Shown: positions 53,005-63,249, counted from the first letter of the stretch. The stretch is DNA of 64,000 nt from an uncultured Desulfovibrio sp. (GCF_944324525.1 NZ_CALUWS010000002.1:1-64000); one strand, 5' to 3'. Numbers and translations: made by a program. Notes: generated by a model from the letters alone, not told the origin.

Positions 53005-53709
53005 ATGCCATCCCCCGTCAGCGCCGGCGTGCGCCGCGCCCTGCCCATTGTTCTTGGCTACGTGCCCGTAGGTTTCGCCTTTGGCGTGCTCGCCGTCAAG
53101 AGCCAGATACCGCCCTCGCTGGCGGTGCTCATGTCCGTGCTGCTCTTTGCCGGCTCGGGACAGTTCGTGGTCGCCGGTCTCTGGGGGGCGGGCGTCGGTG
53201 CGGCCTCGGTGGTGGTGGCGGTCTTTGTGGTCAACCTGCGGCATCTGCTCATGTCCGCGGCGCTGGCGGAATATCTCGCCCCGCTCAAACGCTGGCAGCG
53301 CTTCCTTTTCGGCTGCGAGCTCACGGATGAGACCTTCGGCGTGCATATCGGCGCATTCCAGAAAGGCTGGCAGCTCGCGGCGGCGACCCTGTATTCCTGC
53401 AACATCACGGCGCATGCCGCCTGGGTCGGCGGCACGGTACTGGGCGTCTTTTGCGGCGAACTGGTGACGGATGTCCGCCCGCTGGGTCTTGACTATGCCC
53501 TCACCGCCATGTTCCTCGCCCTGCTGGTGCCGCAGTGCGTGAGCCGCCTGCATGTGGCGGTCGCCCTGCTGGCCGGCGTGCTTTCCCTTGGCTTCAAGAT
53601 CGCCGGCATGGGCCAGTGGAACGTGGTCATGGCCACCGTCCTGGCCGCCTGCGCCGGAACCTGCCTGCTTGCCCGGCAAAACCGGCGTCCACAGGGGGAA
53701 CGCGCATGA
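53005..53709 (+). CDS. azlC: branched-chain amino acid exporter subunit AzlC
   Basis: The 234-aa AzlC permease works with AzlD to export branched-chain amino acids and analogues. Family marks are GYVPVGFAFGVLA near the start, LLFAGSGQFVVAGL, NLRHLLMSAAL and the LTDETFGVHI motif. ATG 53005 has AGGAGG at 52995-53000. It overlaps azlD by four bases (ATGA). Confidence 0.95.
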   Translation: MPSPVSAGVRRALPIVLGYVPVGFAFGVLAVKSQIPPSLAVLMSVLLFAGSGQFVVAGLWGAGVGAASVVVAVFVVNLRHLLMSAALAEYLAPLKRWQRFLFGCELTDETFGVHIGAFQKGWQLAAATLYSCNITAHAAWVGGTVLGVFCGELVTDVRPLGLDYALTAMFLALLVPQCVSRLHVAVALLAGVLSLGFKIAGMGQWNVVMATVLAACAGTCLLARQNRRPQGERA

Positions 53710-54047
53710 ATTTCCTTGCTCAGCATGCGGAACTCGTCTGGTGCATCATCGGCTGCATGCTGGTGACCGCCATCCCGCGCGTCCTGCCGGTCATGTATCT
53801 TCGGGCGGAGAAACTGCCGCCCCTGCTCCGGCACTGGCTTTCCTTCGTGCCCGTTTCCGTGATGGCGGCCCTGCTCGCTTCGCAGATCTTCTATTATAAC
53901 GACAAGTTCGACCCCACCCCGGGGAACCTCTACCTTGTGGCCGCCCTGCCTTCGCTGCTGGTGGCCTGGAAAACCAAAAGCTTTTTCGGCACCATCATCT
54001 TCGCCATGCTGCTGGTGGCCGGAGCGCGCTTTTTCGGGCTGTACTGA
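53706..54047 (+). CDS. azlD: branched-chain amino acid exporter subunit AzlD
   Basis: The 113-aa partner has about four membrane helices. The AzlD pattern is visible: CMLVTAIPRVLPVMYL, LRHWLSFVPVSVMAALLA and the end FGTIIFAMLLVAGARFF. It overlaps azlC by ATGA, and the next gene's ATG overlaps its stop. Confidence 0.94.
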   Translation: MNFLAQHAELVWCIIGCMLVTAIPRVLPVMYLRAEKLPPLLRHWLSFVPVSVMAALLASQIFYYNDKFDPTPGNLYLVAALPSLLVAWKTKSFFGTIIFAMLLVAGARFFGLY

Positions 54048-54349
54048 TGGCCGACATCCCGTCTCCGCCCTCCCTGCGGCGTCGCCGCGACCGCTCCGCC
54101 GTCCACCCCCCGGCCCGTGAGAACGCGGCGCTCTATCTGCGCCTGCCGGCCGAACAAACGGCACTGTTCCGTTTTTTGCTGGAAGCCTATGAGAACGTGG
54201 CCTATTTCACCGTCCTCGACCGCAGGGAAGCCTTGATCAAGGTCGTCTTCTCGCCGCACATGCGGGAACAGGCGGAAGCCGCCCTTGCCGATATCGCCCG
54301 CAGCGTGCAGCTTGAACATCCGCCCTTCCAGACGGGCGAAAACGCCTGA
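54047..54349 (+). CDS. DUF4911-like protein
   Basis: The 100-aa cytoplasmic protein begins on the last base of the azlD stop codon. After a basic start (PPSLRRRRDRSAV) it has a small alpha/beta domain, ALYLRLPAEQTALFRFLLEAYENVAYFTVLDR, like DUF4911. The function is unknown. Coupling to azlCD may only reflect operon organisation. Confidence 0.7.
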   Translation: MADIPSPPSLRRRRDRSAVHPPARENAALYLRLPAEQTALFRFLLEAYENVAYFTVLDRREALIKVVFSPHMREQAEAALADIARSVQLEHPPFQTGENA

Positions 54350-54575
54350 ACCTGTCGGGGCGTCCATTTTTGTCCTTTTTCCTTTCCTCGCAGGTTTGCC
54401 GCTGCCTCTTCCCGCCGGACGGCCCGCAGGACTTCACAGAAAAAACGCAGGCCCACGGCCCGCGTCGCCCTTTACCTTGCGCCCGCTTCAGGCTATGTGA
54501 ACGGCACGCGCAACTGATTGGGCGCATCCCGTTCTGGACAGGCCCGACGGGCCCTTTACCCCAAAAGGAGACATC

Positions 54576-55778
54576 ATGGCGGACATTCTGATCATCGGCG
54601 CCGGGGGCGTCGGCAGCGTTGTGGCGCACAAGGTGGCGCAGGCAGCCAAGGCTGAAGGCGTTTTCGGCAAGATCACCCTTGCCAGCCGTACCAAGTCGCG
54701 GTGCGACGACATCGCCGCATCGGTGAAGAACCGTTTCGGCGTGGACATCGCCACGGCGAAGGTGGATGCCGACAACGTGCCCGAGCTGTGCAGCCTCATC
54801 CGTGAAGTCAAGCCGGAAGTGGTCTGCAACATCGCCCTGCCCTATCAGGATCTGCATGTCATGGATGCCTGCCTCGAATGCGGCGTCCACTACATGGACA
54901 CGGCCAATTACGAGCCGCTGGATACGGCGAAGTTCGAATACAAATGGCAGTGGGCCTATCAGGACCGTTTCCGTGAGGCGGGGCTGACGGCTCTGCTCGG
55001 TTCCGGCTTCGACCCCGGCGTGACCAACGTCTTCGCGGCCTGGGTCATGAAGCACAAGCTGGACGAAGTGCATGTGCTGGACATCATCGACTGCAACGCG
55101 GGCGACCACGGCCAGCCCTTCGCCACCAACTTCAACCCGGAGATCAACATCCGCGAAGTGACCGCGCGCGGCCGCTACTGGGAACGCGGCGAATGGGTGG
55201 AGACCGACCCGCTGGCCTGGAGCATGACCTACGATTTCCCGGACAACATCGGGCCGAAAAAGTGCTTCCTCATGTATCATGAGGAGCTGGAATCCCTCGT
55301 GCAGAACCTCAAGGGCATCAAGCGCGCCCGCTTCTGGATGACCTTCTCCGAGAACTACCTGAACCACCTCAAGGTGCTGGGCAATGTGGGCATGACCCGC
55401 ATCGACCCCGTGAACTACAACGGCATGGACATCGTGCCCATCCAGTTCCTGAGCAAGCTTTTGCCCGACCCGGCCTCCCTCGGCCCGCTGACCAAGGGCA
55501 AGACCTGCATCGGCGACGTCATGCGCGGCGTCAAGGACGGCAAGGAAAAGGCCGTCTACATCTACAACATCTGCGATCATGAGGAATGCTACCGGGAAGT
55601 GGGCTCGCAGGCCATTTCCTACACCACCGGCGTGCCCGCCATGATCGGCGCCAAGATGATCGTCACCGGTCAGTGGCGCAAGCCCGGCGTCTGGAACATG
55701 GAACAGTTCGACCCCGATCCTTTCATGGCCGACCTCAACGTCTACGGCCTGCCCTGGCAGTGCGTGGACGTGGACTAG
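54576..55778 (+). CDS. carboxynorspermidine dehydrogenase (CASDH)
   Basis: The 400-aa saccharopine-dehydrogenase-family enzyme condenses a diamine (1,3-diaminopropane or putrescine) with aspartate semialdehyde using NADPH. The Rossmann start ILIIGAGGVGSVVAHKVAQ is clear. Motifs such as CGVHYMDTANYEPLD, GSGFDPGVTNVFAAW and YTTGVPAMIGAKMI fit CASDH. An AAGGAG SD precedes the ATG. The next gene is nspC, which settles the pathway. The TAG stop is followed by repeat B copy 5. Confidence 0.92.
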   Translation: MADILIIGAGGVGSVVAHKVAQAAKAEGVFGKITLASRTKSRCDDIAASVKNRFGVDIATAKVDADNVPELCSLIREVKPEVVCNIALPYQDLHVMDACLECGVHYMDTANYEPLDTAKFEYKWQWAYQDRFREAGLTALLGSGFDPGVTNVFAAWVMKHKLDEVHVLDIIDCNAGDHGQPFATNFNPEINIREVTARGRYWERGEWVETDPLAWSMTYDFPDNIGPKKCFLMYHEELESLVQNLKGIKRARFWMTFSENYLNHLKVLGNVGMTRIDPVNYNGMDIVPIQFLSKLLPDPASLGPLTKGKTCIGDVMRGVKDGKEKAVYIYNICDHEECYREVGSQAISYTTGVPAMIGAKMIVTGQWRKPGVWNMEQFDPDPFMADLNVYGLPWQCVDVD

Positions 55779-55970
55779 ACCTTAACGCTGTCCGTTGCTG
55801 ATTTTGGGGGGAAGGGAAACCCCTCGCTCTGCTGTCGATGCCTGTAAGGCTCCTGCGTCGCCTAACAGGCACGGCCCTGCGGGCCGCCTTTCGGTCGCCG
55901 CCGGCGCGGGAGGGGGTTTCCCCTCCCCCAAGCCCCCCATCCTTTCCCCAGCGCGCTTTTGGCAGGGGAA
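55776..55970 (+). repeat. repeat B, copy 5
   Basis: It starts TAGACCTTAACGCTGTCCG (diverged end), then GGGGGGAAGGGAAACCCC. The same internal block as copy 1 lies at about 55828-55914 (TGCCTGTAAGG...CCTAACAGGCA). It ends CCCCAGCGCGCTTTTGGCAGGGG. Its TAG is the CASDH stop. It separates CASDH from nspC. Confidence 0.78.
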
Positions 55971-56001
55971 AGGCGAAGTTCGGTGTAAGCATTCATCAAA
56001 A

Positions 56002-56126
56002 GGCAGGCGGGCATGTCGGCTCGTTTTCTTTACCCCTTACCATGGCTGAAATTTTGCACAGACATGCCCGAGGGCCTGCCGCCGGTATCGTCAACTGAGG
56101 GAGGGGCGTTGCGCCTCTCCCTTTTT
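56002..56126 (+). promoter_or_regulatory. nspC: structured leader before nspC (stem-loop, short ORF, terminator)
   Basis: Three parts lie in a row. A long stem pairs GGCAGGC plus GGGCATGT (56002-56016) with ACATGCCC and GCCTGCC (56062-56080). An 18-codon ORF (56042-56098, MAEILHRHARGPAAGIVN) starts in its loop and runs through its 3' arm. A terminator hairpin, AGGGAGGGGCG/CGCCTCTCCCT (56098-56122, one G-U) with a T-run at 56122-56126, begins at the ORF stop, 30 nt before nspC. Translation would open the first stem. This resembles attenuation, but the ORF lacks a clear SD. Confidence 0.5.
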
Positions 56127-56155
56127 CCGACCTTTTTTCCTTTCGAGCACAGCAC

Positions 56156-57367
<1,212 letters not shown>

Positions 57368-57396
57368 TCCCTGTCAGGACGACATCCAGCGCAGGT

Positions 57397-57462
57397 TAGG
57401 GCATTTTGCCTTTGAAAAAGGCAAAATGTGAGGCGGCGGTACAACGCCGTCCGGCCAAAAGT
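57397..57462 (+). repeat. repeat A, copy 9, left half
   Basis: TAGGGCATTTTGCCTTTGAAAAAGGCAAAATG then AGGCGGCGGTACAACGCCGTCCGGCCAAAAGT matches the left 65 bases of repeat A and stops just before the second hairpin. The right half resumes at 58037 with the AT-rich islet in between. Confidence 0.75.
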
Positions 57463-57510
57463 ACGTCGTAATATCGCGTCCATTTCGACAAGCAGGCTGC
57501 CCTTTTCCCT

Positions 57511-57545
57511 GAGTGGGTATACGTTTATGCGTATGCCCACTCTTT
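57511..57545 (+). terminator. hairpin at the left edge of the AT-rich islet
   Basis: The stem GAGTGGGTATACG/GCGTATGCCCACTC (one mismatch or wobble) with a short TTTA loop is followed by TTTC. A second inverted pair, TTTTGCCG (57567-57574) and CGGCAAAA (57593-57600), flanks a TAGAGCATTTT sequence like a repeat A end. Together they form the 5' part of the islet. Confidence 0.5.
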
Positions 57546-57627
57546 CAATACCGTCTGGATAGAGTGTTTTGCCGTTAGAGCATTTTTTAATCCGGCAAAA
57601 CCTGAACATATTCTTTTGGGAAATTAA

Positions 57628-57963
57628 ATGAAGAGAACAGCTCTAAAATTATTCGCATTTTTGATATATGCATTTACATTTTTCATGATATGCACTCGTT
57701 CAATCCTTCCGATCCCCACAGAAGGAGAAATAGTGCTTGAGGCATTCTCCTGGCTGTTCATATACATCATATTAGCTGTGGCATGCTCTGCAATTTCCGT
57801 ACAAAAACTAACCAATTCAAATATTTTTTTCCGCAGGCTGATATACATTATTGCCAGTGCATCAATCGTGACTGCCTGCATGTTTTCTTATCAGTGCTAT
57901 ACATGGCACGGGTCTATAAAAAATTACTTACAACATCATGTGAAGTGGTTTGGTTCAGAGTGA
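57628..57963 (+). CDS. AT-rich small membrane protein (possible foreign gene)
   Basis: The product is 111 aa with three hydrophobic segments (ALKLFAFLIYAFTFFMIC, FSWLFIYIILAVACSAISV, LIYIIASASIVTACMF) and a polar end. Its codons are AT-rich (AAA, ATA, TTT, ATT), unlike the GC-rich genes around it, which suggests recent transfer. It lies inside a split repeat A copy with no partner genes. The function is unrecognised. Similar small proteins occur as phage, toxin-immunity or orphan membrane proteins, but nothing here decides between them. Confidence 0.7.
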   Translation: MKRTALKLFAFLIYAFTFFMICTRSILPIPTEGEIVLEAFSWLFIYIILAVACSAISVQKLTNSNIFFRRLIYIIASASIVTACMFSYQCYTWHGSIKNYLQHHVKWFGSE

Positions 57964-58036
57964 AAAAAATTTCAGGCTATTTTATCCATGTTCACAATAA
58001 CCACATGGGGAGCCTGTCCAGGTAGCGCCTTTAGCG

Positions 58037-58102
58037 ATTTTTCCGCGAAACGCCAGGCCGTATGGTTTGGAACGCGAAGCGTTTCAAACGGATAATGCGC
58101 TA
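58037..58102 (+). repeat. repeat A, copy 9, right half
   Basis: TTTTTCCGCGAAACGCCAGG, then GTTTGGAACGCGAAGCGTTTCAAAC and GGATAATGCGCTA match the right half of repeat A. On the minus strand its end reads TAGCGCATTATCC, and that TAG is the stop codon of the rsmF-like gene. Confidence 0.85.
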
Positions 58103-59431
58103 AGAAAACGTCGCCACTACCCGGCCCTGCTTGAGGGAGACCCGGCCCAGCGGCAGGTCTTGCCACCAGAGCGCGGCCTCCCGGCCTTCCAGCTCGGTCC
58201 GGCGGCTCTGGCCGCTCAAAAGGGCCGTCAGATCGTCGGGGCTGTCCAGCACGAGGGCCGTCCCGGCGTCGGGGCGGCGCGGCAGCAGGGCCCGCAGGCG
58301 TGGCGCGGGATGCAGACGCCCGCCCGCGAACTTGCCCAGCAGCGCCCCCTGCCAGATCATGTCCGGCGGCAGCAGGCGGGCGGCATCCTCCGGCAGGAAA
58401 CGCACCTGATCCCCGTAGAGCATGACCCGGCCCGGCGGCAGCAGGGCGGGATCGCAGCACGGCCCGGCCAGGGCCTCGCGGGGCAGTTCCTGTCCGGGCT
58501 GTTCCCGTTTTGCGGGGTTCTTGCCGCCCCGGCGGGAGGAACGGGCGTCGGACGGCTCCGGAAGCGGCGCCGGCACGCTCTCCACGACGCCGTACGGCTT
58601 GCGGAACAGGGCCACATAGAAACCCTGCGCGGCGGAACGCTGTCCGTCCACGCGCAACGTGCCCTCGCCGCCCGGCAGCTCCTCCCAGACAAAGCCCGGA
58701 AAGGGCGTCAACGCCAGACGTTCAAGGCCAAGCTCCTCTTCGGCAAAGCGTACCTGCTCCTCGTTTTCCGCCACGTTGGTGGTGCAGGTGGAATAGACCA
58801 GCTTCCCGCCCGGAGCCAGCAGGGCGGATGCCTGCCGCAGCAGAAGACGTTGCAGACCGACGAGGGGCTGGACTTTTTCGCCCTGCCAGAGCTCCATGAC
58901 GCGGGGATGCTTTTCCACCGTGCCCCAGCCGGAACAGGGCGGGTCAAGCTGGATGGCCTCCCAGCTGCCGGGACGGAGCGGCAGGGCCTGCCCCTCATAG
59001 GTGCAGGTGCTCACGGACAGCAGATTGCAGGCGTGCATGTTGGCCCGCAGCGTGGCAAGGCGGGCGCGGGAAGGCTCATTGCCCAGCACGAAACCGTTTT
59101 TGCCCACCAGCTGGGCCAGAAAGCCCGTCTTGCTGCCGGGGCTGGCGCAGACGTCCAGCACGCTGCTCCCCTCCTCGGGGGCAAGGGCCAGCGGCGGCAG
59201 CATGGACGAACGGTCCTGGATGTAGATGTAGCCGAAAAAGGCGGCCAGCGACGCGCCCAGCGGGCGCGGTTCATCCAGCAGGCGGCGGCAAAAGGGGGAA
59301 AAGGGCTCCGGCTCGAAGCGGTAGCCCTGGGCCTGCAGCAGGGCCTCCACGCGCGGCGTCTCCTCCGGGGAGCACAGCAGGCGAAAGGAGCGCCCGGCCG
59401 TCGTGGGGGCAGGGGTTTCCGAAGTCTTCAT
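58100..59431 (-). CDS. rsmF: RsmF-like rRNA (cytosine-5) methyltransferase
   Basis: The 443-aa SAM-dependent RNA m5C methyltransferase belongs to the NOL1/NOP2/Sun family. The SAM loop is SSVLDVCASPGSKTGFLAQLV. The two catalytic cysteines are in IQLDPPCSGWGTVEKHP and LVYSTCTTNVAENEEQV. The extra C-terminal region (about 300-443) with PUA-like features resembles RsmF/YebU more than RsmB. The target, inferred as 16S rRNA, is not proven. The stop codon is the end of a repeat A half-copy. Confidence 0.88.
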   Translation of the reverse strand: MKTSETPAPTTAGRSFRLLCSPEETPRVEALLQAQGYRFEPEPFSPFCRRLLDEPRPLGASLAAFFGYIYIQDRSSMLPPLALAPEEGSSVLDVCASPGSKTGFLAQLVGKNGFVLGNEPSRARLATLRANMHACNLLSVSTCTYEGQALPLRPGSWEAIQLDPPCSGWGTVEKHPRVMELWQGEKVQPLVGLQRLLLRQASALLAPGGKLVYSTCTTNVAENEEQVRFAEEELGLERLALTPFPGFVWEELPGGEGTLRVDGQRSAAQGFYVALFRKPYGVVESVPAPLPEPSDARSSRRGGKNPAKREQPGQELPREALAGPCCDPALLPPGRVMLYGDQVRFLPEDAARLLPPDMIWQGALLGKFAGGRLHPAPRLRALLPRRPDAGTALVLDSPDDLTALLSGQSRRTELEGREAALWWQDLPLGRVSLKQGRVVATFS

Positions 59432-59593
59432 GCCGTGTGCATAGCCTCTCCACCGCCGGGGGGCAAGTCTTTTGCGCCGCCACGGCCATGTTGCGCCCCG
59501 GTCAAAGTACGGCTATAGTTTGGCGTCCGGCCGCTCTGGCCGGCAATCCGGCGCCGCGAGACGCGGCATCGTTTCTTTTCAAGGAGACAATGA

Positions 59594-61252
59594 ATGAAAT
59601 TCGCCATGCGACTGGCCTTGATGGCCTGCCTGATGCTGTTTGCCGGCCTTCAGGCGACGGCGGCCCAGGCCGCTCAGAAGTCCTTCGTGCTGTTGCCCTT
59701 CACGGTCAACGCGCCGCAGAGCTACAGCTACCTGTCCAAGGCCCTGCCGTCCTCCCTGCTGGGCAAGCTCAACCGCCCCGGCGTGGCGCAGGGGAGCGTG
59801 GGTTCGGCCAAGGCCACCTCGGCCGCTCAGGCCAAAAAAGCCCTCGGCGGTGCGGATTACGCCATCTGGGGCGAGGTGAACATCGTCGGCAATGACGGCA
59901 CCATCACCCTGCACAGCGTGGACAAGGCGGGCAAGCAGTGGAGCAAGACCAGCTCCGGCCCGGTGAGCGGCCTCAACAGCACCGCGCAGCAGCTGGCCAA
60001 TGCCCTTGCCTCGGAAGTCCTGGGCATGGGCGGCGCGGCCGGCGGGCGTGCGGCGTCCGGCGGCCGCAGCAGCGACATCATCGTCAACGAGACCGGCCAG
60101 AATCAGGCCTATCTCAATCCGCAGTTCCGCTATCAGGGAGCCGGCGCAAGCGACGGCTCGCGCCTGCGCTCGCAGCGCATCCCCGAAGCCATGGTGGACA
60201 TGGCCGTGGCCGACTTCAACGGCGACGGTCAGAACGAGGTCGCCATCCTGACCGACCACAAGCTCATGATGTTCAAGTGGGGGCGTGACGGCAAGCTCAA
60301 CCCCCTGCAGGAGATCACCATCAACCGCACCAATGCCAACTTCTCCATGCGGGCCATGGATCTCAACCGGGACGGCGCGCAGGACCTGGTCATCGCCACC
60401 TACGACGAAAACGACAATCGCCCCTACTCCTACTTCTATTCCTTCAAGGGCAACCGCCTCAAGGAATGCAGCAAGCGCATCCCCTACTTTGCCAGCGTGA
60501 TGAAGCTTCCGCCCAACTTCGCCCCCACCCTGGTGGGTCAGGGCTGGGATTCGGTCAATCTCTTTGGCCGCGGCGTCTATGCTCTGCAGAAGAGCGGCGA
60601 CAGCTACAGCCCCGGTCAGCGCATCAATCTGCCCGAAGGCGCCAACGTCTTCAACTGCGCCTGGATCCCGGGCGGCCGCGGCAACAAGAGCGATCAGCTC
60701 ATCATGCTGACGCCGGAAGAACGCATCAAGGTCTTCCAGGGCAACGGCAATACGCTCATCCACACCACCATGGAACGCTTCTCCGGTTCCGCGGCGGGGA
60801 TGGATCATTACAAGGGCATGCCCGGCCTCGGCGTGGACAAGACCTATCAGCTCCCCAGCCGCTACTATGCGCCCATGCGCCTCATCGTGGCCGATATCGG
60901 CAATACCGGCGAGAACTGCCTGATCATCAACAAGCCCATCTCCACGGCTTCGCAGTTCTTCGACCGCTACCGCTTCTTCCCCCAGGGCGAGATCCATGCC
61001 CTGTTCTGGGACGGCGTGGGCCTCGCCCTCAAGTGGAAGACCCGCCGCATCCGCGGTTCCGTGGCGCAGGCCGACCTGGCCGACGTGAACAACGACGGCA
61101 TCATCGACCTTGTGGTGGGCCTCAACTCCTCGCCCTCGCTGGGCGTGGGCGGCCGCCAGTGCATCATCACGGCCTATCCGCTGGACGTCACCAAGATGGA
61201 CCCCAATACCCCGGCGGACATGAGCGACTTTGAGATCAACCCCAACAACTAA
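59594..61252 (+). CDS. secreted FG-GAP/VCBS-repeat protein
   Basis: The product is 552 aa. A signal peptide (MKFAMRLALMACLMLFAGLQ, cleavage near AQAA) is followed by a roughly 130-residue N-terminal domain (SFVLLPFTVNAPQSYSYLSKALP; GGADYAIWGEVNIVG) that resembles domains binding small partners. FG-GAP/VCBS repeats with Asp-rich calcium-type loops follow (VADFNGDGQNEVAIL; MDLNRDGAQDLVIAT; LADVNNDGIIDLVVG). These form a beta-propeller. It is likely periplasmic or surface-exposed. It has its own terminator. Confidence 0.85.
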   Translation: MKFAMRLALMACLMLFAGLQATAAQAAQKSFVLLPFTVNAPQSYSYLSKALPSSLLGKLNRPGVAQGSVGSAKATSAAQAKKALGGADYAIWGEVNIVGNDGTITLHSVDKAGKQWSKTSSGPVSGLNSTAQQLANALASEVLGMGGAAGGRAASGGRSSDIIVNETGQNQAYLNPQFRYQGAGASDGSRLRSQRIPEAMVDMAVADFNGDGQNEVAILTDHKLMMFKWGRDGKLNPLQEITINRTNANFSMRAMDLNRDGAQDLVIATYDENDNRPYSYFYSFKGNRLKECSKRIPYFASVMKLPPNFAPTLVGQGWDSVNLFGRGVYALQKSGDSYSPGQRINLPEGANVFNCAWIPGGRGNKSDQLIMLTPEERIKVFQGNGNTLIHTTMERFSGSAAGMDHYKGMPGLGVDKTYQLPSRYYAPMRLIVADIGNTGENCLIINKPISTASQFFDRYRFFPQGEIHALFWDGVGLALKWKTRRIRGSVAQADLADVNNDGIIDLVVGLNSSPSLGVGGRQCIITAYPLDVTKMDPNTPADMSDFEINPNN

Positions 61253-61260
61253 GCCTTTCC

Positions 61261-61294
61261 GCCGCCCGGGAGCAGCTTTCCGGGCGGCTTTTTT
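61261..61294 (+). terminator. intrinsic terminator of the FG-GAP gene
   Basis: GCCGCCCGG/CCGGGCGGC (9 bp) with a 10-nt loop is followed by TTTTTT. It lies 9 nt after the stop. Confidence 0.9.
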
Positions 61295-61395
61295 CATTGG
61301 GGCGGCTTCCCCGGAAGCCCGCCCATGACGGCGGACAACACCTTTTTTGCACTCAAGATGCCGGAAGACATTCCGGTCAAACTGCGGGAGGCATC

Positions 61396-62691
61396 GTGCG
61401 TATACTGGTCATTGGTTCCGGCGGCAGGGAACATGCGCTTGTCTGGAAACTCGGGCAGAGCCCGTCGGTCACGGAGATCCTCGTCGCTCCGGGCAATGGC
61501 GGCACGGCGGCCGAGGGGGCGCGCAACGTGCCCGTGGCGGCCGACGACATGGACGGCCTGGTGGAGCTGGCCCGTCGCGAAAAAGTGGACCTTGTGGTGC
61601 CGGGGCCGGAACTGCCGCTGACGCTCGGCATCGTGGACCGCATGCGGGAGGCGGGCATCCCCTGTTTCGGCCCGGACGCCTACTGCGCCCGGCTGGAAGG
61701 CAGCAAGGCCTTCGCCAAGGACATCATGCGCCGCGCGGGCGTGCCCACCGCCGCCTGCGAGATCTTTACCGATGCGGACAAGGCCCGCGCCTATGTGGAA
61801 GCCAAGGGCGCGCCTCTGGTCATCAAGGCCGACGGGCTGGCGGCGGGCAAGGGCGTGGTGGTGGCCCGCACCACCGAGGAAGCCCTCGAAGCCGTGGAAG
61901 ACATCATGCGCCGCCGAGCCTTCGGCGCTGCCGGGGATCAGGTGGTCATCGAGGAATGCCTCATAGGGGAAGAGGCCTCCTTCCTCTGCTTCTGCGACGG
62001 CAAGACGGCCATCCCCCTGCCGTCCGCGCAGGATCACAAGGCCGTCTTTGACGGCGACAAGGGCCCCAATACCGGCGGCATGGGCGCGTACAGCCCGGCC
62101 CCGGTGCTGCCCGACGCCGAAGCCCAGCGCATGGCCGATCTGGTGGCCCGGCCCATCCTGCGCGAACTGGCCGCTGACGGACATCCCTTCGTGGGCATCC
62201 TCTATGCCGGCCTCATGATGACCGCCGACGGGCCGCGCGTGCTGGAATACAACACCCGTTTCGGCGATCCCGAATGTCAGCCGCTGCTCATGCGCCTGGA
62301 AGGCGATCTGCCCTCGGTCATGCTGGCCTGCGTGGAAGGCCGGCTCGATCCCGCGAGCCTTTCCTACACCCCGCGCACGGCGCTGGGGGTGGTGGTGGCC
62401 GCCAAGGGCTATCCCGGCTCCTATCCCAAGGGCATGCCCATTGCCGGACTGGACGAAGCGGATGCCCTGCCCGGCGTCAAGGTCTTCCACAGCGGCACCA
62501 GTCTCAAGGACGGAAAGATCGTCTCCAACGGCGGCCGCGTGCTCTGCGTCACCGCGCTCGGGGACACGCTGGCCGAGGCCCGCGACGCCGCCTACGCGGC
62601 CCTGAAAAAGATCGCCATGCCGGACAGCCAGTACCGCAGCGACATCGGTCAGAAGGGCATCGACCGGCTGGCGGGCAAGGCCGGGGCATAA
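61396..62691 (+). CDS. purD: phosphoribosylamine-glycine ligase
   Basis: The enzyme (GARS) performs the second step of purine synthesis with ATP, glycine and phosphoribosylamine. The product is 431 aa. It has the start RILVIGSGGREHALVWKL, ATP-grasp region PLVIKADGLAAGKGVVVA, the PSAQDHKAVFDGDKGPNTGGMGAYSP block and LEYNTRFGDPECQPLL. GTG 61396 has GGGAGG at 61386-61391; the longer frame upstream lacks homology. purE follows 57 nt later. Confidence 0.97.
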   Translation: MRILVIGSGGREHALVWKLGQSPSVTEILVAPGNGGTAAEGARNVPVAADDMDGLVELARREKVDLVVPGPELPLTLGIVDRMREAGIPCFGPDAYCARLEGSKAFAKDIMRRAGVPTAACEIFTDADKARAYVEAKGAPLVIKADGLAAGKGVVVARTTEEALEAVEDIMRRRAFGAAGDQVVIEECLIGEEASFLCFCDGKTAIPLPSAQDHKAVFDGDKGPNTGGMGAYSPAPVLPDAEAQRMADLVARPILRELAADGHPFVGILYAGLMMTADGPRVLEYNTRFGDPECQPLLMRLEGDLPSVMLACVEGRLDPASLSYTPRTALGVVVAAKGYPGSYPKGMPIAGLDEADALPGVKVFHSGTSLKDGKIVSNGGRVLCVTALGDTLAEARDAAYAALKKIAMPDSQYRSDIGQKGIDRLAGKAGA

Positions 62692-62748
62692 GGCCCGGCA
62701 CGCCCTGACCGCGCCGCTGGCGCACAGGAAGGAACACAAGGAGAAAAC

Positions 62749-63249
62749 ATGGCTCAGGTCGTCATCATGATGGGCTCCGCCTCGGACGAGGAAAAGGTCA
62801 GCCCCTGCGTGGAAGTGCTCCGCTCGCTGGGCATTTCCTACCATTTCACCGTCAGTTCCGCCCACCGCACGCCGGAGCGGACGGAACAGCTCGTACGCGA
62901 GCAGGAGGCCGCCGGGGCCCGGGTCTTCATCTGCGCCGCGGGCATGGCCGCCCATCTGGCCGGGGCCGTGGCGGCCCGCACCGCCCGCCCGGTCATCGGC
63001 ATCCCGGTCTCCGGCGGGGTCATGGGCGGCATGGACGCCCTGCTGGCCACGGTGCAGATGCCTCCCGGCTTCCCCGTGGCCACGGTGGCCATGGACAAGG
63101 CCGGGGCGCGCAATGCCGCCTGGCTGGCCGCCCAGATCCTGGCCGTGGAAGACAGCGCCCTGCACGCGCGCATCCTGGCCGCCCGCGCCGACATGCAGAA
63201 AGGCGTGGAAAAAGCCGCCGCGGACATCGAAGCGCGCTACGGCAACTAG
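62749..63249 (+). CDS. purE: N5-carboxyaminoimidazole ribonucleotide mutase
   Basis: The 166-aa PurE acts in purine synthesis. [14 protein letters not shown], the [10 protein letters not shown] active-site segment and [42 protein letters not shown] regions are typical. No purK is visible next to it, so it could be the class I mutase with PurK elsewhere or a class II enzyme; residues alone do not decide. Its TAG stop is the start of a repeat B fragment. Confidence 0.95.
   Translation: MAQVVIMMGSASDEEKVSPCVEVLRSLGISYHFTVSSAHRTPERTEQLVREQEAAGARVFICAAGMAAHLAGAVAARTARPVIGIPVSGGVMGGMDALLATVQMPPGFPVATVAMDKAGARNAAWLAAQILAVEDSALHARILAARADMQKGVEKAAADIEARYGN

Noticed and set aside
61396..62750. Purine riboswitch before purD
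   Set aside because: No conserved purine-aptamer helices or loops are seen in the short interval between the FG-GAP terminator and purD.
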